Shown: piece after piece, positions 11,225 through 24,674 of the stretch
Layout of the letters: every line of letters starts with the position of its first letter
How positions within the stretch are numbered: the first letter of the stretch is position 1
Assembly (NCBI RefSeq): GCF_000321225.1
Contig: NW_004451012.1
Coordinates: forward strand, 789,818 to 853,817
Direction of reading: 5' to 3'
Length of the DNA: 64,000 nt
From: Odobenus rosmarus divergens
Lineage: Eukaryota; Chordata; Mammalia; Carnivora; Odobenidae
Program-made: the position numbers and the translations under genes
The notes under the pieces: model-generated
The model's database searches: none
Seen by the model: only the letters and a program-made list of their open reading frames with translations
Told to the model about the DNA's origin: nothing

Positions 11225-13288
11225 ATAAAACAGAATAAATTCTGTGAGGACTAACTAGATAAAATTATAAAATAAAACATTAAATAATCCAAATCAAATA
11301 TAAGTTAATATTTATTTCATCTCTAACTGGAACTTTTTAAGCCTAAAAGCAAAAATAGAAAATTATAAATAAATGTTGATAGTGAGTATATTTTATAGTT
11401 GGACAACTAAAATTAATACCCTTCTATTCAAAAAATGGTCATAAACATATTTAAAGCAAATATATACAAAAATGTGTTCCTCATAGGATAAACATGGTTA
11501 TAAATACCCTTTCAAATCAAAGAGGAAAAGCTGACCACTCAAATAGCAAAACACTTTGCTGTTCATAGTCAGTAAAACTATATTTAAAAACCATCAGTAG
11601 CAACCAAAGATGTCAAATTTAAAATGAGACAAATTTTATCCATTTGCCAGTGTTTTATTATTTTTTTTCAACTGTAATACTCTGAATTTGTGAAGATACA
11701 CAACTTTATTGGTGAGGAAGTAAGTTGGCACCATCTATCTTGAGAATTACTTGCCACCAGAAATTTTAGAAGTTTTAAAAATAACAATCTCAATTTTAGG
11801 AAATTATTGTTGATGTACCCAAAATTATGTTACTAAATGTAATTAAAATAATAAATATTTAGAAACAAATGTGCCCTAAAATGGTGGTTATGTTAAATAA
11901 ATATTCGTACTTAATAATACTATTAAACAGAAGTTATAAAATCATATATACAACATATTTGCAAATACACGTGTACATGCACACCACACATATGCATATA
12001 AAGGATTCTTCCAAAACATTTCAATACTTATTTTTATTTTCTAAAAGTTTCATACTAATTATAAATTTTTATGATCAATAAAAATGTTTTTGTAAATATT
12101 TGTATATAGTGAGAAATAAAGAACATTTCAGAAAGTATACTTAATTATTTTATTTATATTAGACCAAAATAATCAAGTTTTTATGAGATCTACAATGATT
12201 TGTGTATAAAAGATAGAAAAATCATTGCTAATTAGTATTATCATAGTGAAAGAAAATCAAAAATTATTTTAAATAATATAAAATATTTTTCTGAAATAAC
12301 ACAGAGATCTTATGTTCAAACATGCCATCCATATTTTTGTAAACTAAATTACTATGTAGAGGTTGAAATTATTTAGTTATATTCTTTACTTTTTAGTAAA
12401 ATTTTAAAAAATGGAATGGAATTAATCACATCATTTTACTTGATATTCAGATGTCTTTTGATTGACTCTTTGTGACAGGCACTAGCATGGCTGTAATTTG
12501 TTTGCTTGCTTAGCTGTTGTTTTGGACCTAAAGCACAGAGATATGATTAAGCCTTTTAAATTTTAAAACAATCATAACAGCTTCTCATTTCTATCTTTTG
12601 ACAAATTTGGAATCATATGTTATATTCTAAGGTTTTCAAATGTCTCTTTCTTGTATGTCCGTTCTACAAACCAGCAAATGTAGAGGAGGGAGTTTTCCTT
12701 TTGGTGAAAACCACTAAGCACCAAAGGAGAGGTCCCCCGTTAGCTGAAACATGAGACCTCCTACTACAGCTCCCCAAGTTGCTTTACTGCAGAAGGAGCC
12801 CCTCCAGACCCTTTCCTTTGTGGTCAAGAAGTATGTGCATAGAAGACAAAAGCTTCTGTCACAATATCTAATAGTCACTTTTGTTCTAATTTACTTGCAA
12901 TGTATAAAACAATCCCATTTAGAACTGACCCATTAATGAACACAACTAATTCTCCTGCAAGTCAAACTATATTCACTGAAACCTAGCACACAGATTTTAA
13001 TCTGAAGTAAAATCCTGACATTTGATTTCCTGTACATCTCCCAGCATCTTTCACAAAGGAATGCCCTGTGCTTTTTGTGTTTTGCTAGTTGGCAATATTC
13101 AAGAATATTCATTATTTGCATTTTATTCCCACTTATCACTCAAATGAATAGTAATATCAACACTATATACAAAATATAGTAGAGTGAATATAATTAATAA
13201 TACAATTTTTTTTCATGCATGTTACAATTCTTTGGTTTCAAAACACTTTCACCTCCATTGTTGAATCGTGGGGATTTGACCTTGGGAA
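11225..13288. other. AT-rich intronic DNA, nothing recognised
   Basis: About 2 kb of AT-rich DNA. The largest frames (70 aa at 11869-12081; 68 aa minus at 12933-13139) show no recognisable protein features. Confidence 0.45.
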
Positions 13289-13525
13289 AATTAATAGCAT
13301 AGACCAGAGATTGACAAGGTATTACCTGCAGGTCAAACCTGGCCCGCGACTTGTTTTTGTAAAGAGTTTTACTGGAACACAGCTATACCAATTGGTTGCA
13401 TACTGTCTATGGCTGATTTCATACTATGATAGCAAAGCTGAGCAGTTGTGATGGGGGCCATATGGTCTACAAAGGTAGAATGCTTACTAAGTTCTTCCTT
13501 CCAGAAGTTTGCCAATTCCTGGAGT
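13289..13525 (+). repeat. hAT-type ancient DNA transposon remnant
   Basis: Blocks such as GTCAAACCTGGCCCGCGACT, TTTACTGGAACACAGC, TGTCTATGGCTG and AAGTTTGCCAATTCCTGG match a widespread eutherian non-autonomous element that I recall as hAT-like. The exact family name is uncertain. A second copy in the opposite orientation lies at 35395-35512. The 162-aa frame at 13369-13857 (minus) overlaps this repeat and is not a gene. Confidence 0.65.
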
Positions 13526-14138
13526 AGCAATACGTGTAAGGTGTTTATAATTCTCAGGTTAGTATATTTTACCTTTTTGACCAAGGTGTAAATACCAGCC
13601 TTATATGGACTCAGAAAACTTTGTATTTCAGACCTGCTTAACTCTATTATGCTACCCCAAGTCACAACATCCCTGTCTTCTGTACCATTCTGATAGAGCC
13701 CTAAGATAAAGCCACAGACTGCAGTAAATAACCATAATCTCTTTGTGAAGCTCTCAAATCTACATCCAGGGCTGCTTTCAGGGGTGTGTAAACTGTCACA
13801 AAGGCCCTGCAATGAGAAGGACCCCACGCTTGGTAGAGCCATGGCAGTGAGGCTCAAAGGAAGTATAAAGTAAGGGTATTATGGAAGTCCTCTGGTTCCA
13901 AGGTGGTATTCGAATAGGCATGTAGCAAGAAGTGGAATACAAGCAGTTGAGTTTGTGTCAGTGTTCAGTTATTTTTTGCTAAGAACAAAATGCATGTACT
14001 AGCTCTGAAGCATGATTTATATAATTTTGATGATGCCCTGAAGAGTTAAATTCTCTTTTATTTCATTTAAAACAGGCATTGCACAGTATAAAGATGAATG
14101 GTAAAATATATGCTAATAATTGAAAATCTTAAATTTTC
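13526..14138. other. Intronic DNA, nothing recognised
   Basis: No feature identified beyond chance reading frames. Confidence 0.4.
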
Positions 14139-14222
14139 TTTTTTTTAATTTTTTTATTTAAATTCAATTAGCCAATATATAGTACATGATTAGTTTCTGA
14201 TGCAGTGTTCAATGATTCATCT
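14139..14222 (-). mobile_element. L1 3' end fragment
   Basis: It reads TTTATTTAAATTCAATTAGC, then CAATATATAGTACATGATTA, then GATGCAGTGTTCAATGATTC. This is the complement of the carnivore L1 3' terminus, with the polyA side to the left. It is strongly 5'-truncated. Confidence 0.75.
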
Positions 14223-14689
14223 AGAATGACATTGAATAGCAAGTAAAATATATCATGAAAAGGAGACCACAAAAGAAAGTAAAACCTTTTATTTTAAGAC
14301 CTTTAATGGAACATTTTTCCTGCTTTTTTTTTTTTTTTTTGAACAAAGGACCCCGCACTTTCATTTTGCAGTGGGTTCAACAAACTGTCCCTGGCACCAT
14401 CGGTGCTGCTGCTTTTCTGGAATTCTCTTCCCACCTCTGCCAGGCCAGTTGAACACACAGTTTCATGCTGTCCACTTAACTGTTAGACTCCTTTAGAGTT
14501 TGTTCTTGAACTCCCCCTTGCTTTCCTTCCACACTCTTCAATCTTCTTTTTTTCAATTCTCATTTCTTTATTACACAATTTATCATTGGAGATGTAGCAC
14601 CTACATTCATGGCTTCAAACATATGCAGCGATATAAACTTGCTTCTATTTTCAGACTAACATTTTTTCTGCCTATCAGTTCCTCAAAAA

Positions 14690-15395
14690 CTTAGGATAAA
14701 ATCTTTATCTCTCCAATACCACAGCCTCCATCTCTCTCCCTACCCATCCTTTCTTCTCCACTGAATCATTTCTCAGACATGAAATGTATAACCCGCTAAA
14801 TTTTTGAGCTTCAGCGTAAACTTTATTTTATCAATAGTACTACGAATTTTATCTACAAATGCTCTCACCCAGCCTCTTAGCTCACTGTTACTACTTCAGC
14901 TTAAATTCTTATCATATCTTTTAGACTAATGCACTACTCTCCAAAATGAGTGGCCTATTTCTAGTCTCTATTCTCTCTGGTCCCTCTTCCACATTACTTT
15001 CAGAATTTTTTTTTTTTTTATGTGATTTTCATTACTCTGCTTAGAAAGTTACAATGAATCTTCATTTCCTATCAGGAGAGGTTTAAAATCCTAGGCATTC
15101 CAGCTATAGTATTCAATCTCAATTGTATCATCTGAATTCATTCTCTACCACCTGTCCCTACCCTATTTTATGACTAACCACACTCTTCAATACTGTTACA
15201 CAGTTGTCCAACTCTGCACTTTGCATCCATAGTCCTTCTCCCCAAGTGGCCTCTATTGCCCACTTTGTCAAATTCCTTTCCTGAGGCTCAAATCAAATGT
15301 CACCTCCTATAGAAGACTTTTATAAAAACACTTAAAAATTTATTTTTCCCTTTATTTTTGCTCTGATAGATCATTATACATAACTCAATGTCACC
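14690..15395 (+). repeat. L2-like LINE fragment
   Basis: Degraded L2 3'-region blocks in order: CTCTACCACCTGTCC near 15143, GGCTCAAATCAAATGTCACCTCC near 15283-15306, and AGAAGACTTTTATAAA near 15311. The identification is by resemblance to the L2 consensus and the left boundary is approximate. 14223-14690 holds only a T-run and nothing else recognised. Confidence 0.55.
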
Positions 15396-16179
15396 ACGAT
15401 TTTGGTTATTTGTGAATTTATGTTCTTTCAGTACAAGAACCATGTGTTAATAGATATAATGACTTATCCAAAGCTTTTCCATAATTGTGGAGATCCCAGG
15501 AAAGACTGTCTTAAAATTGATCACAAAGACTGTCATCAGTTTATAAGTGAGGGAGGCTTAGCTGTGAAGCCTGCTATGACTGAAGCAGCATAAACTATGG
15601 ATTGTGGAAGCTGAAGGGTGGGAGAAAATACCCTAGGACTGAACAAATAAACATGGCTGAAATGTCTGGTCCCTCAGGAAGAAGCTGGATCACTCAATAC
15701 ATGGAATCTCAAGGAGTTACCAATTTAATCATGGTTCAGGATGGCTTTGTGTATGCAAGTGACTTGATACTAGGAGAGTCTAGACAGCTAGTGAGACATG
15801 TAAAAATGGGGAGGTCATGGTTTATTTCTGGGTTATCAGCCAGCACAGACCTTGATTCCAGATCTCCAGGAAGCAGGATTCATTTTGGGAACAACTAACA
15901 GTTCTTGAGGAAGGATCTGGCACCGCTGACATTCAAGGCAGAATATCACTTCTGCAATGAGAGGATGAGCGAGGATGGGCATTTGATGCTCTAAGCAGAG
16001 GATGTAGGCAGCCTGAATAATCCAGTCCTGTAAACCAGCCAGTGTTATAATAAGGCTTAAAGAGGACAGTCACAGGAAGGAAATGATTTGGGCAAGAAAC
16101 AACACAGATATTTAGTGGGCATTTCTGGATATTAAGGAAATGAAGGCAAAGAAAAAATTCTTTGTTTCAAGGATAATTA
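15396..16179. other. Intronic DNA, unassigned
   Basis: It contains a 98-aa frame at 15602-15898 with no family signature. Base composition is slightly more GC-rich than its surroundings. I do not recognise it. Confidence 0.35.
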
Positions 16180-16345
16180 TAATAGTAGTAGCTGCTATTC
16201 ATTCAATACCACTTAGTAACTAACAGTGCCCTGAGGTTGAAGATCTAGTCCCTGTACACCTTTGCAAAAGGAGAACATCTTGGCTCAGATCTGTCAGCAA
16301 ATAAATGCTTGAGTTGGGATTGAAGTTTGAGTTTGCAAGATCTAG
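16180..16345. repeat. MIR-like SINE remnant
   Basis: A stretch with ATTCAATACCACTTAGTAAC and CTTGAGTTGGGATTGAAGTT resembles the core and 3' part of MIR. It is old and heavily diverged. Confidence 0.45.
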
Positions 16346-17159
16346 ATATGATGAATTTTAGGGACAACTTATTGTTCATTGAAAGGAATGAGGCTCTGCT
16401 TATTCTTCATGCCCTTTTGTCCTCACTGGCTTCATGTTCCATGTTCGGACAGATCTCAGGTGAGCCTTCTGGTGAATGGCGTCCCTTACTCTAGGGAGGC
16501 CAGGGAAGAATTGAGGAAAGCAAGGGATTGAGATTTTAAAACTAGGGCCTATGGTCCTTTGCCCATTGGTCAGGCCAATGCATCAAATTCTGCCAATGAG
16601 AGAATTACTTCCCTCTCCACAGACGTAGTTTTTCTCAGTTCTATTTACTATTGTCACTCACTTATACATAGGAACTTAAAAAAAGATATTTCTGTTGCCT
16701 CCCAAGTCTATTTATACTTGAAACATGTGGTGCAGTATGACAAGTTGTCACTTTATGAACATCAATCAACAATATTTTGAGATGCTATTTTATGTCAATA
16801 ATTAAGATATTATTCAAACCCCTTGACAGTGTTATTATCTAAGTTAACAGTGATTAGCATAACATATGTCCTTCCTTAATAACCATATTTCACTCAGCAA
16901 CACATTTCATTGAGGATACACCCCATCCTGGACTCCATTTATGGTGTAGGTAATGCACTACTAAAAATAACAGATGTTTCCTGCCCTCCTAGAGCTTCAA
17001 TTCTTGTGATGACAGACAGTAAACTTTAACATCATAAACCTGTATTTGTGTATGATGTGTTGTATATAATAAAGTGTACATAGTATAGTTCTAATCTAGA
17101 GAAAGAATATGTAGGTATGTATAGACTATATGCTTAAAAGAAAAAGTAGAGCAGATTTG

Positions 17160-17755
17160 AGGAGGAGGGTATCACGGGTTCTGAGTTGGTAGGTGGGAGA
17201 CAACAGTATGGTCACATATGATCATGCTGAGGAAGCCAGCTTGAAGAAGATGAGAGCTGCGTAGGTAGAAGGAGGAAAAATATCCCACAAAGAGCAAATG
17301 GCCAATGCTGTGTTAAGGTAGGTGTGTATTTGACATTTTCTGAGAACATCAGGGAAATCAGTGTGGTGGAGTAGGCGAGCAAGAGGAAGACTGGTAGGGG
17401 ACAGGACAGAAATCAGATAGAGGACAGGACAGAAAGAATAAAATCAGATTCCAAGAATTTGGGGCCATTTTAAGGACTTGTCTTATATTCTGAGGGAAAC
17501 GGAAATTTATTCCAGAGGTTTGCACAGAGAAGTGACATGATCTCAGTGATCGCTCTGGCTGCACTGTGGAGAATTGATTAGTGGGTGGGGATAAGGCAGG
17601 CATACAGACAGGAAGACCAGTGAAAAAGCTAATGCCCTAGTCCAGGTGAGAAATGACCATGGCTCAGTCCAAGTGTCAGCAGTGAAGTCTTGGGAAATGC
17701 TCAGATTCTGGATATATTTTGAAGGTCAGGCCAACAGGATTTGCTAAAACATTGG
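17160..17755 (+). repeat. Ancient interspersed repeat, family not assigned
   Basis: Blocks such as GAGAAGTGACATGATCTCAG, CGCTCTGGCTGCACTGTGGAG and GCCCTAGTCCAGGTGAGAAATGA resemble a high-copy eutherian repeat whose name I cannot give with certainty. Similar texture recurs at 56680-56860 and 57290-57610. 16346-17160 holds nothing recognised. Confidence 0.5.
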
Positions 17756-18429
17756 ATTAATTTTATTTATTTTTGTAATCAGCTTTATTAAGCAGAGAAA
17801 AGTATCTTAAGAACCCTCTGAAAACAAATAAGGGAAAATTATACAAACCAATTTTTCCAGACGTGCTACAAATACGTTTATCTGAAATTTTATCAACTGT
17901 ATAGCTGTGTCTAACAGCAGCTCTATTACAGTGCAAAAGTCTGAGAAGTTTATAATGACTTTCCTGATTATGGCCCTGAGGCACAGAAAGACCATATGAC
18001 TTCTGCATCTGCCATGAACTAACAAATTATGTTCAGCATGAAATATATGTTTAGTGTTATTCTTGAAAATTTATTTGTGACTTCATGTTGAATGAAGGAA
18101 CTCTCTACTAACCATAATATTTAATAATTCAAGTTATCCGTACCAGACCATGTGATGGTATCACACATGTATGTGTTTGTATGTGTGTAGACCTGGATAT
18201 GTGCTTGTGTGTTTGTATATAACAGGAAGTCAGTTAGAAGGGAAAGACCTAATGATACAATATGAACTACTGAGAGAGCAGATGGTAGAATTAGAAAATA
18301 CTGAAAGAGAAGAAGAGAGATACCACAGACATAAGATTTGATAACATCGACTCTGAAATTTCATAATTGTGACAAAAATGCTGGGAACATGAATATATTT
18401 TGATGAACAGTGTATGAGGTCTGCAATAA

Positions 18430-18712
18430 CACTGGAGCACAAACTGGGTGCTTAAAACAACAGAAATGTATCATCACAGTTCTGAAATCTAGAAGTCTAA
18501 ACAAGATATTGTCAGGGTCATGCTCTCTCTGAAACCTACAGAGGTAAATTCTTCCTCACTTCTTCCCAGCTTCTAGAGGTGGCTGACAATTCTTAGTGTT
18601 CCTTGGCTTGCAATTACATCATTCCAATTTCTGCCTTTGTTGTCATATGGCATTCCCCCATTGATCTCACCATTTTCCATAAGGACACCCTACCACACTA
18701 AAGCCAAAAGTT
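18430..18712 (+). repeat. Ancient interspersed repeat ('CTTAAAACAACAGAAAT' type)
   Basis: The stretch AACTGGGTGCTTAAAACAAC, GCTGACAATTCTTAGTGTTCC and CATAAGGACACC matches a familiar old mammalian repeat. Family assignment is uncertain. A related start (GGCTTAAAACAACAC) occurs at 23240. 17756-18430 holds nothing recognised apart from a GT-rich run at 18166-18218. Confidence 0.55.
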
Positions 18713-18799
18713 AGTTTAGTCTTTATACATTTTCTAGACTCTTTACCTAGATCTTTAAAAATCTTGAGTTATACAATTTCATTGTCTGGTAATTTGGAA

Positions 18800-18990
18800 G
18801 ATTAGAAGATGGACATAACCTAGAATTCCAATTCTGTGACTTACTAGCTCTTTGGCTTTAGAAAAGTTATCTGCTTTAGCCTCTGTTGTGTATCTGTAAA
18901 ATAGGACTACCACTAATTTTGTGGAGTAATTTTTGAGGGTTGTATAAATAAGTATATATAAATTCCTGTCACAGTGCCACCTAAGTGTTA
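18800..18990 (+). repeat. MIR SINE remnant
   Basis: It shows the MIR order: TTCTGTGACTTACTAGCT, TGTATCTGTAAAATAGGACTA, GAGGGTTGTATAAATAAGTA and CACAGTGCCACCTAAGTGTTAG. Diverged but collinear. Confidence 0.7.
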
Positions 18991-20334
18991 GTTTCTCCCT
19001 AAACATTTGTTGTTTGTTTGCTTAATCCAATTTCACATACTCTCTTTAGTTTCCACACTACTTCCCCAAACACATTTAATACCTGCCGGGTCTTTAAACT
19101 TTTAATACTTGAAATCTAAACTTGGTACTTGTCCTGAATTTTATTGTTATATACTCTACTTTTGACTTGTTCACTTACTGTTGACAAATTTATCCTACTC
19201 TGACATTTGATTTCTGGACGTACCTACACTCTTGTGTCTCTCTTGGTTCTAAATCCCAAGCTTTAGTTTGGCCAGGGATCTCTAACCCTTCCCTAGGTCT
19301 TTTTAATTCCTCTGTATACTTTTTATATATATTACAGAAGATTCAATAGTTAATGCTCTGAGACAGTCTTTACCAGCTTCCCTAGAGTCCCTAAATTTCA
19401 TATGACAATCTCTCTTCCTTCCTGAGATCCTGAATCTTTTCCTACCTTCACAACTTGATAGAACACGTCTAACCACTATACTCCCTCAGCTTTGAATTAC
19501 CTCATTGAAAGTGTATAAACCGCATTAATTCCCATATTCCTATGGTATCTCTCTGCCCTTTCCCTTCCCTTTCCTCTGAATTTTCCATATATTTTGCTTC
19601 CTAAGGGCAATTTAAGGCTGAAAAACAAGATATGATTCAATCCATATTTGCGGATGGGTAAGATTCTATATATAATTTGGGAGCTTCAGATGGTAAGGTA
19701 CAACTCTCTTGATTTAAGATTATAATGTGCTATAATTTTCTGTTTGAATTTCAGTCTATGTTTTTATTTTGAGCAAGTTGCTCTAAGTAGCTTACTATTT
19801 TGCTTAGACTTCGGATATGTTTTTATTTCCTCTAGTGTTTTTTTATCTCTTCTTTTGATACCAGTGCTTCTGTCACTCCTTACAGCAACCCAATGAGCAC
19901 TCTATAATAGAAGGAAATAAAGTTCTATTTTATCATTTTTACAGCTGAAATCAATGAGTGAAATTTTGTTCTTTTAGACTATTTAATATTTTTACCTAAA
20001 GGTATGTAACTATTGTGGTTTATACTTATAAAACCCTCTTTTTAAAAAAGGGGGCCTATAAATAAAATTATATATTTTTCACAAACTGGCTGGAGAAAAT
20101 ATTTTATTAACCCCGCAGGCATTACCCCCAATTTTATACTCATTTAATTTTTAAAAGCACAAGAGATATATAATGTCAGTTTTGATTTCATAAAATCAAA
20201 GTGGAGATTGAAACATGCATGTAAAGGATTTGCACTTTTTTATTAATGCCCCATAGAAATTAGTATATTGCTTTCTGTAGTGTCCTAACCACAGCATGGG
20301 GGTTTCAAATTTAGGCTCTATAGTCAAACTATCT
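18991..20334. other. Intronic DNA, nothing firmly recognised
   Basis: Some segments (19030-19460, 19850-19960) have the texture of L2 or MIR but are too diverged to call. Confidence 0.35.
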
Positions 20335-20532
20335 AACTTCAAATCTACTTAGTAATGGTGTGATCTTGGGAATACTTAACCACTCCCTGCCTCACCTTAC
20401 TCCCTTTAAAATGGGAATAATAATCATAACCACTGCACACAGTGCTTGTGAGGATTAAACTAGACCATGCTGTGCTTAACAAAGGATCTGGAGATAGTGA
20501 ACCTAGATAAACCCTAGCTGTCATTATTTTAG
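20335..20532 (+). repeat. MIR SINE remnant
   Basis: Collinear MIR blocks: GTGTGATCTTGGGAATACTT, AAAATGGGAATAATAATCAT, GTGAGGATTAAAC and a degraded CTAGCTGTCATTATT end. Confidence 0.75.
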
Positions 20533-22629
20533 CAGCAAAATCGGTAAAAGTGTAAAACAAATTCTCTGTGAAAACATTTGTTCAAATTAAGAGGCAAAAA
20601 AAAAAATTCATGGTGAAAAAAATCTGTCCATAATTGGCATGGTAAAGAAAGAGAATTTATGTGTATCTCCTGAAGTCCCCTAGCGTTGCTGTGCTTCTCA
20701 ACCCTGCTGGTGTCATATCGTAATAGCAAGGAAGACTAGGTGTCTAAGACAAACACAGAAGATTGGAGTGTTTCTTTCTGAGTTAACTATATTTCAAGAC
20801 AGACTGTGGTAGGCATTGCTAATGATTAAAACAAACTAAGCAAATAACAGTTTTGACAAAATATGGACTCAAAGATGAAATTCTCACAAAAATAATATGT
20901 AAATTTTGAACATCTGAAAGTACAAAATAAGTTTCTAGCATGAAGTAGAAAAGGCATTATTAGAAGTACCAGCCATTAAATAAGGAAGCAATTACAAACT
21001 TTATAGTGACAATTAATTAATCAGCTAGTCTTACCGCTATGAGAAAACAGAAATAAGGGAACAAATTATTTCTAAATCATCCCCACTTCTTATCACCAAA
21101 ATATTTGTTGCAGATTTTTAAATATATATATAAATTCAGTACTGTAAAAAAATAGAGATTTTTCTATAAATTATAATTTCTCTAAGAAACTTAAATAATT
21201 GTATTTCTATTTTGTTAATTTGGTTCTAATTGTCTTTATTTCCTACTGATAGAAATCAATGTTAATCCATTCTTTTTCTGTTTAGTGTATTTCAAAAAGA
21301 CATTTATGGAGAGATGTCATATTAATCACAAGCCAAAAATTAATCACTAAGTCACAAGCAAAAAAAATAAATTCATATTAGTATTACTTTATTTTACCAT
21401 AGAGGCAATATCAGGACTCCAGCTTTTAAATTATAAATATTTGTGTGCCTCAATTTTGAAAAGAACCACTAATTGTAAAGATAAAAGTAAAACATAAGAT
21501 TATACTTTAATATATGTAACTTCTCTAGGACAGAACTAATATTTAAACAGGGACAAGTTTTAGAGGAATGGTTGGGTTTGGTTTTGTTTTTTAAGTTATA
21601 CGTTACTAGGGATATGGGTGAGAGTAAACTTCTCAATGTGCTCTATGTGTCCACACTTTAATAAGAATAATTGCTTTTACTAAATGTGTAAGTAAAACCA
21701 CATTTATTGGCTCTTGAAATTGTTTGAGAGATTTTCTTCATGTTTTTTTAATCTGAATCTTTCTCATGAAGAGAGAGTTTTTGACTCCTTTATCCCTTTA
21801 TACATGATTTCTATTTGAAGCTTTCTATTTAGTACTATCAATTTTTTTTCAAAAAATGCTTAACTGCTAATAATACATCAACCAAGCTAATATCCAAGAC
21901 TTAATGATGTTTTGAAATATTTTGTTTACACCAAAGTGTCTATTACCTTTCAAAGCTAACTTTGAATTATTTCTTGGGGGAATTTATATTTTAGCATTTA
22001 CAGATTTTCTAGAAAGGCGGATCTAGATTTAAATGGTAAACTTAAGTCTCTAGTCTCTTCACTTTGAAACTTGCCCTCATCCTACATAATTAATTTCAAT
22101 TCAACTCAAAGCAAATTTTCTCAAAGATATTTTGATGTTGTTTTTTGAAAAATTTGGCATTTGAAACAGATTTAAGCTCCTTAGCATTTGTAATATCTAT
22201 TTGCCTTGATATGAAACAAATTTTGGTAAGGAGATTGAAGAAGCATGAGAGTCCTAGGGGAAAATAATTATTGGTTCCCATAAGAGAGATAAGTATTCCA
22301 GTCTACCTACTTCACCTTCCGAAATGTCATTTTAAGCCAAGTTTTCAGTTCTTTGTCATCTATTCTATTTGCTAACTATTAAAATATTATTATACTTTCA
22401 AGGAAGAACTTTTATGCTTTTCAAATATTGTTACTTCACATACTTTTTGTTCAGAAAAATAATGTAATTCTAAAAATAAGGAAAAAATAGGAAACATCTG
22501 AAAGTATTCTATTCGGGTCTTACTAATCTTCACAAGTATCACACCTGATTTAGACCTTGTCACAATTAATTTGAGGCAACTACAGGGAAATTGTCATAAA
22601 TTACAAATTCAGTTCAAATTTGAGAATTA
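20533..22629. other. AT-rich intronic DNA, nothing recognised
   Basis: About 2.1 kb with no gene and no nameable repeat. Short A/T runs are common. Confidence 0.45.
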
Positions 22630-22842
22630 GGGGCACGTGGGTGGCTCAGTAGGTTAAGGGTCTGACTCTTCGTTTTGGCTCAGGTCATGATCTCTCAGGT
22701 CAGGAGATCCAGACTCCTTTCAAGCGGACTCCTCCAGAGGGGAGTCCGCTTGAAATTCATTCCTCTGTGCCCCCCAACTTGCTCTGGCACACACGCACAC
22801 ACACACACACACTCTCTCTCAAATAAATAAATCTTTAAAAAT
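22630..22842 (+). mobile_element. CAN-SINE with an internal perfect hairpin
   Basis: The head GGGGCACGTGGGTGGCTCAG and a tail CTCTCTCTCAAATAAATAAAT bound the element, with an 11-bp duplication TTTGAGAATTA at 22619-22629 and 22843-22853. A (CA)n run lies at 22791-22813. Inside, 22718-22732 and 22741-22755 are 15-bp perfect inverted repeats not expected in this SINE family. Confidence 0.93.
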
Positions 22843-23204
22843 TTTGAGAATTAAAAAATATATATATTAGCATTAATTTTACTGATCCTGACAATGTGAT
22901 TTGGAAACCAAATTAAGTCTGGACCAGACCATGTAACTGACTCTAAAAATGTTGGAAATATCACTTCTCATTTTTTTATGAGTAGAGAACTCCATATGTG
23001 TGTTTTCTTCATTTAAAAAATAAATAAATAAACCCTGCTGTATGTCAACTTTAAATTCTAAAGCCTGTCTGGGTGGCTGGCTGAAGCATGACAGGCCAAG
23101 GGAATTGGCATAAATGAAAGAGATCTCAGCTGAGGGATTAGGTTCTGAGCTGTCAGATGCTAGGGAAAAGGGCTTTGCAGAAAGCACAACGCCTTAGTGG
23201 TTTT

Positions 23205-23785
23205 TGTTTTACTGCTGTGTAACAAGTTACCACAATCTTAATGGCTTAAAACAACACAAACGTAGTATCTTACAGATTCTATAGGCCAGAAGCCCAGGCA
23301 CAGTGTAAATAGATTTTTTGTTATGGCTGTGGTTCCAGTCTGGGCTTAGGGTCCTCTTTCAACTCACTACTTGTTGGAAGAATTTATTTCCTGACTGAGG
23401 TGACTGTCTTCTCACTGGCTTTCAGCTGGGCATAGCTCTCAGCTCTTAGAGGTCATTCTCAGGGTCGTGCCCCATGAACCCCTGCATCTCATCAAGGGAG
23501 AACCCCCCTGGCATCCAATCTCTCTCACCCTTTGAGTCTTTCTGACTTCTTCTGCCACCAGTGGGAGAAACCTCTCTGCTTTTAAGGGTTCATTTGATCA
23601 CATTAGGCCCACCTACATAATCTTTTTTTTCATAATAGTATAATATAATCACCAGAGCGTTAGCTCATCATATTCACAGGATCCACCCACACTCAAAGGG
23701 AGAAAGTTATTCAAGAATGAGGGTCATTCAAAGGGTCATTTTTTTTTCCAGAGGGTCATCTTAATATTCTGTCTACAACACAGGA
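23205..23785 (+). repeat. Ancient interspersed repeat ('CTGTGTAACAAGTTACCAC' type)
   Basis: It begins TACTGCTGTGTAACAAGTTA, continues GGCTTAAAACAACACAAACG and AAGGGTTCATTTGATCACAT, and ends GGGTCATCTTAATATTCTGTC. This is a familiar long mammalian repeat whose family name I will not assert. A T-rich insertion lies near 23620-23632. 22854-23204 holds nothing recognised. Confidence 0.6.
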
Positions 23786-24139
23786 AAATCCAGAAAACTG
23801 TGATGTCACAGTACAAAGGGGTAGACAGTAACCCAGAGGACACAGGCAACAGGTAGATATTCAGCTGATAAACCATGGTCAGTGTTCCACTTTCCTGGAT
23901 CTACTCTGGGAAAATAAATACAGACAGAAGTGGATTCTCAGGGTTCAGACTGAGATCAGCATTTAAGTATTTGTAACTGAAAAAAGGAGTAAGAAATGAT
24001 AAAAAGAGAGCAGTGGCAGTGTTTGTGATTCTGACTCAGTGTAGCAGTTCCCAGAATAGGGCGAAGTGTGCCTAATGATTATTAGGTTATATGTTATTTG
24101 AAAACACGTTTAGTCATTTTCCTGCAAAACTAGTAGTTA

Positions 24140-24470
24140 AATATATTAAGGATTTTCTATGTGGTAGGAGTAAGCTAAACACAATGATTTTAACTTCTCA
24201 GTTTATCTTCACAGCAACTCCTCGAAGTTCTGTGTTAACCTAAAACAAGCAAATATAAGAGTTGCTCTGTGATGGTGAGACCCTTCATACAGTATCATTA
24301 CAATGACCCTTCTTCCATTACAGCTGTGTGCTTATAATTTTGTGTAATTTGTCTGTTTGCCTTCAGTGCACACAAGAAAATGAGCTGTTTACAAGCAAGA
24401 GCTGTGTCTCATTTTTGTGTCCTTAGTATTTAGCACAGAAGTATATATTCAGTATAAGTTTGATTCATTT
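24140..24470. repeat. MIR-like then L2-like remnants
   Basis: 24145-24240 has TCAGTTTATCTTCACAGCAAC, typical of MIR. 24355-24470 has AAGAGCTGTGTCTCATTTT and TATTTAGCACAGAAGTATAT, typical of the L2 3' end. Both are old and boundaries are approximate. Confidence 0.5.
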
Positions 24471-24674
24471 TTTTGGACCTAAAACAACATATTTTTGTGG
24501 TAAACTGTGTGCTGCAAGAAATTGGATTTAGGTTTGGGAACCTGAATTCTACTCCAGTTCCCCTTAAATTACTCTGAGATTATGTGCAAGTTTCTTATGT
24601 GCAAGTCACTAACTTCAGCTTCTTCTTGTGACAATGTGAAGAACTGAATAAGATTTTCTTTGATTATAAACTCT

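Noticed and set aside
13369..13857. 162-aa minus-strand open frame
   Set aside because: It overlaps an ancient hAT-like repeat, has no recognisable motif and lacks coding-like conservation signals.
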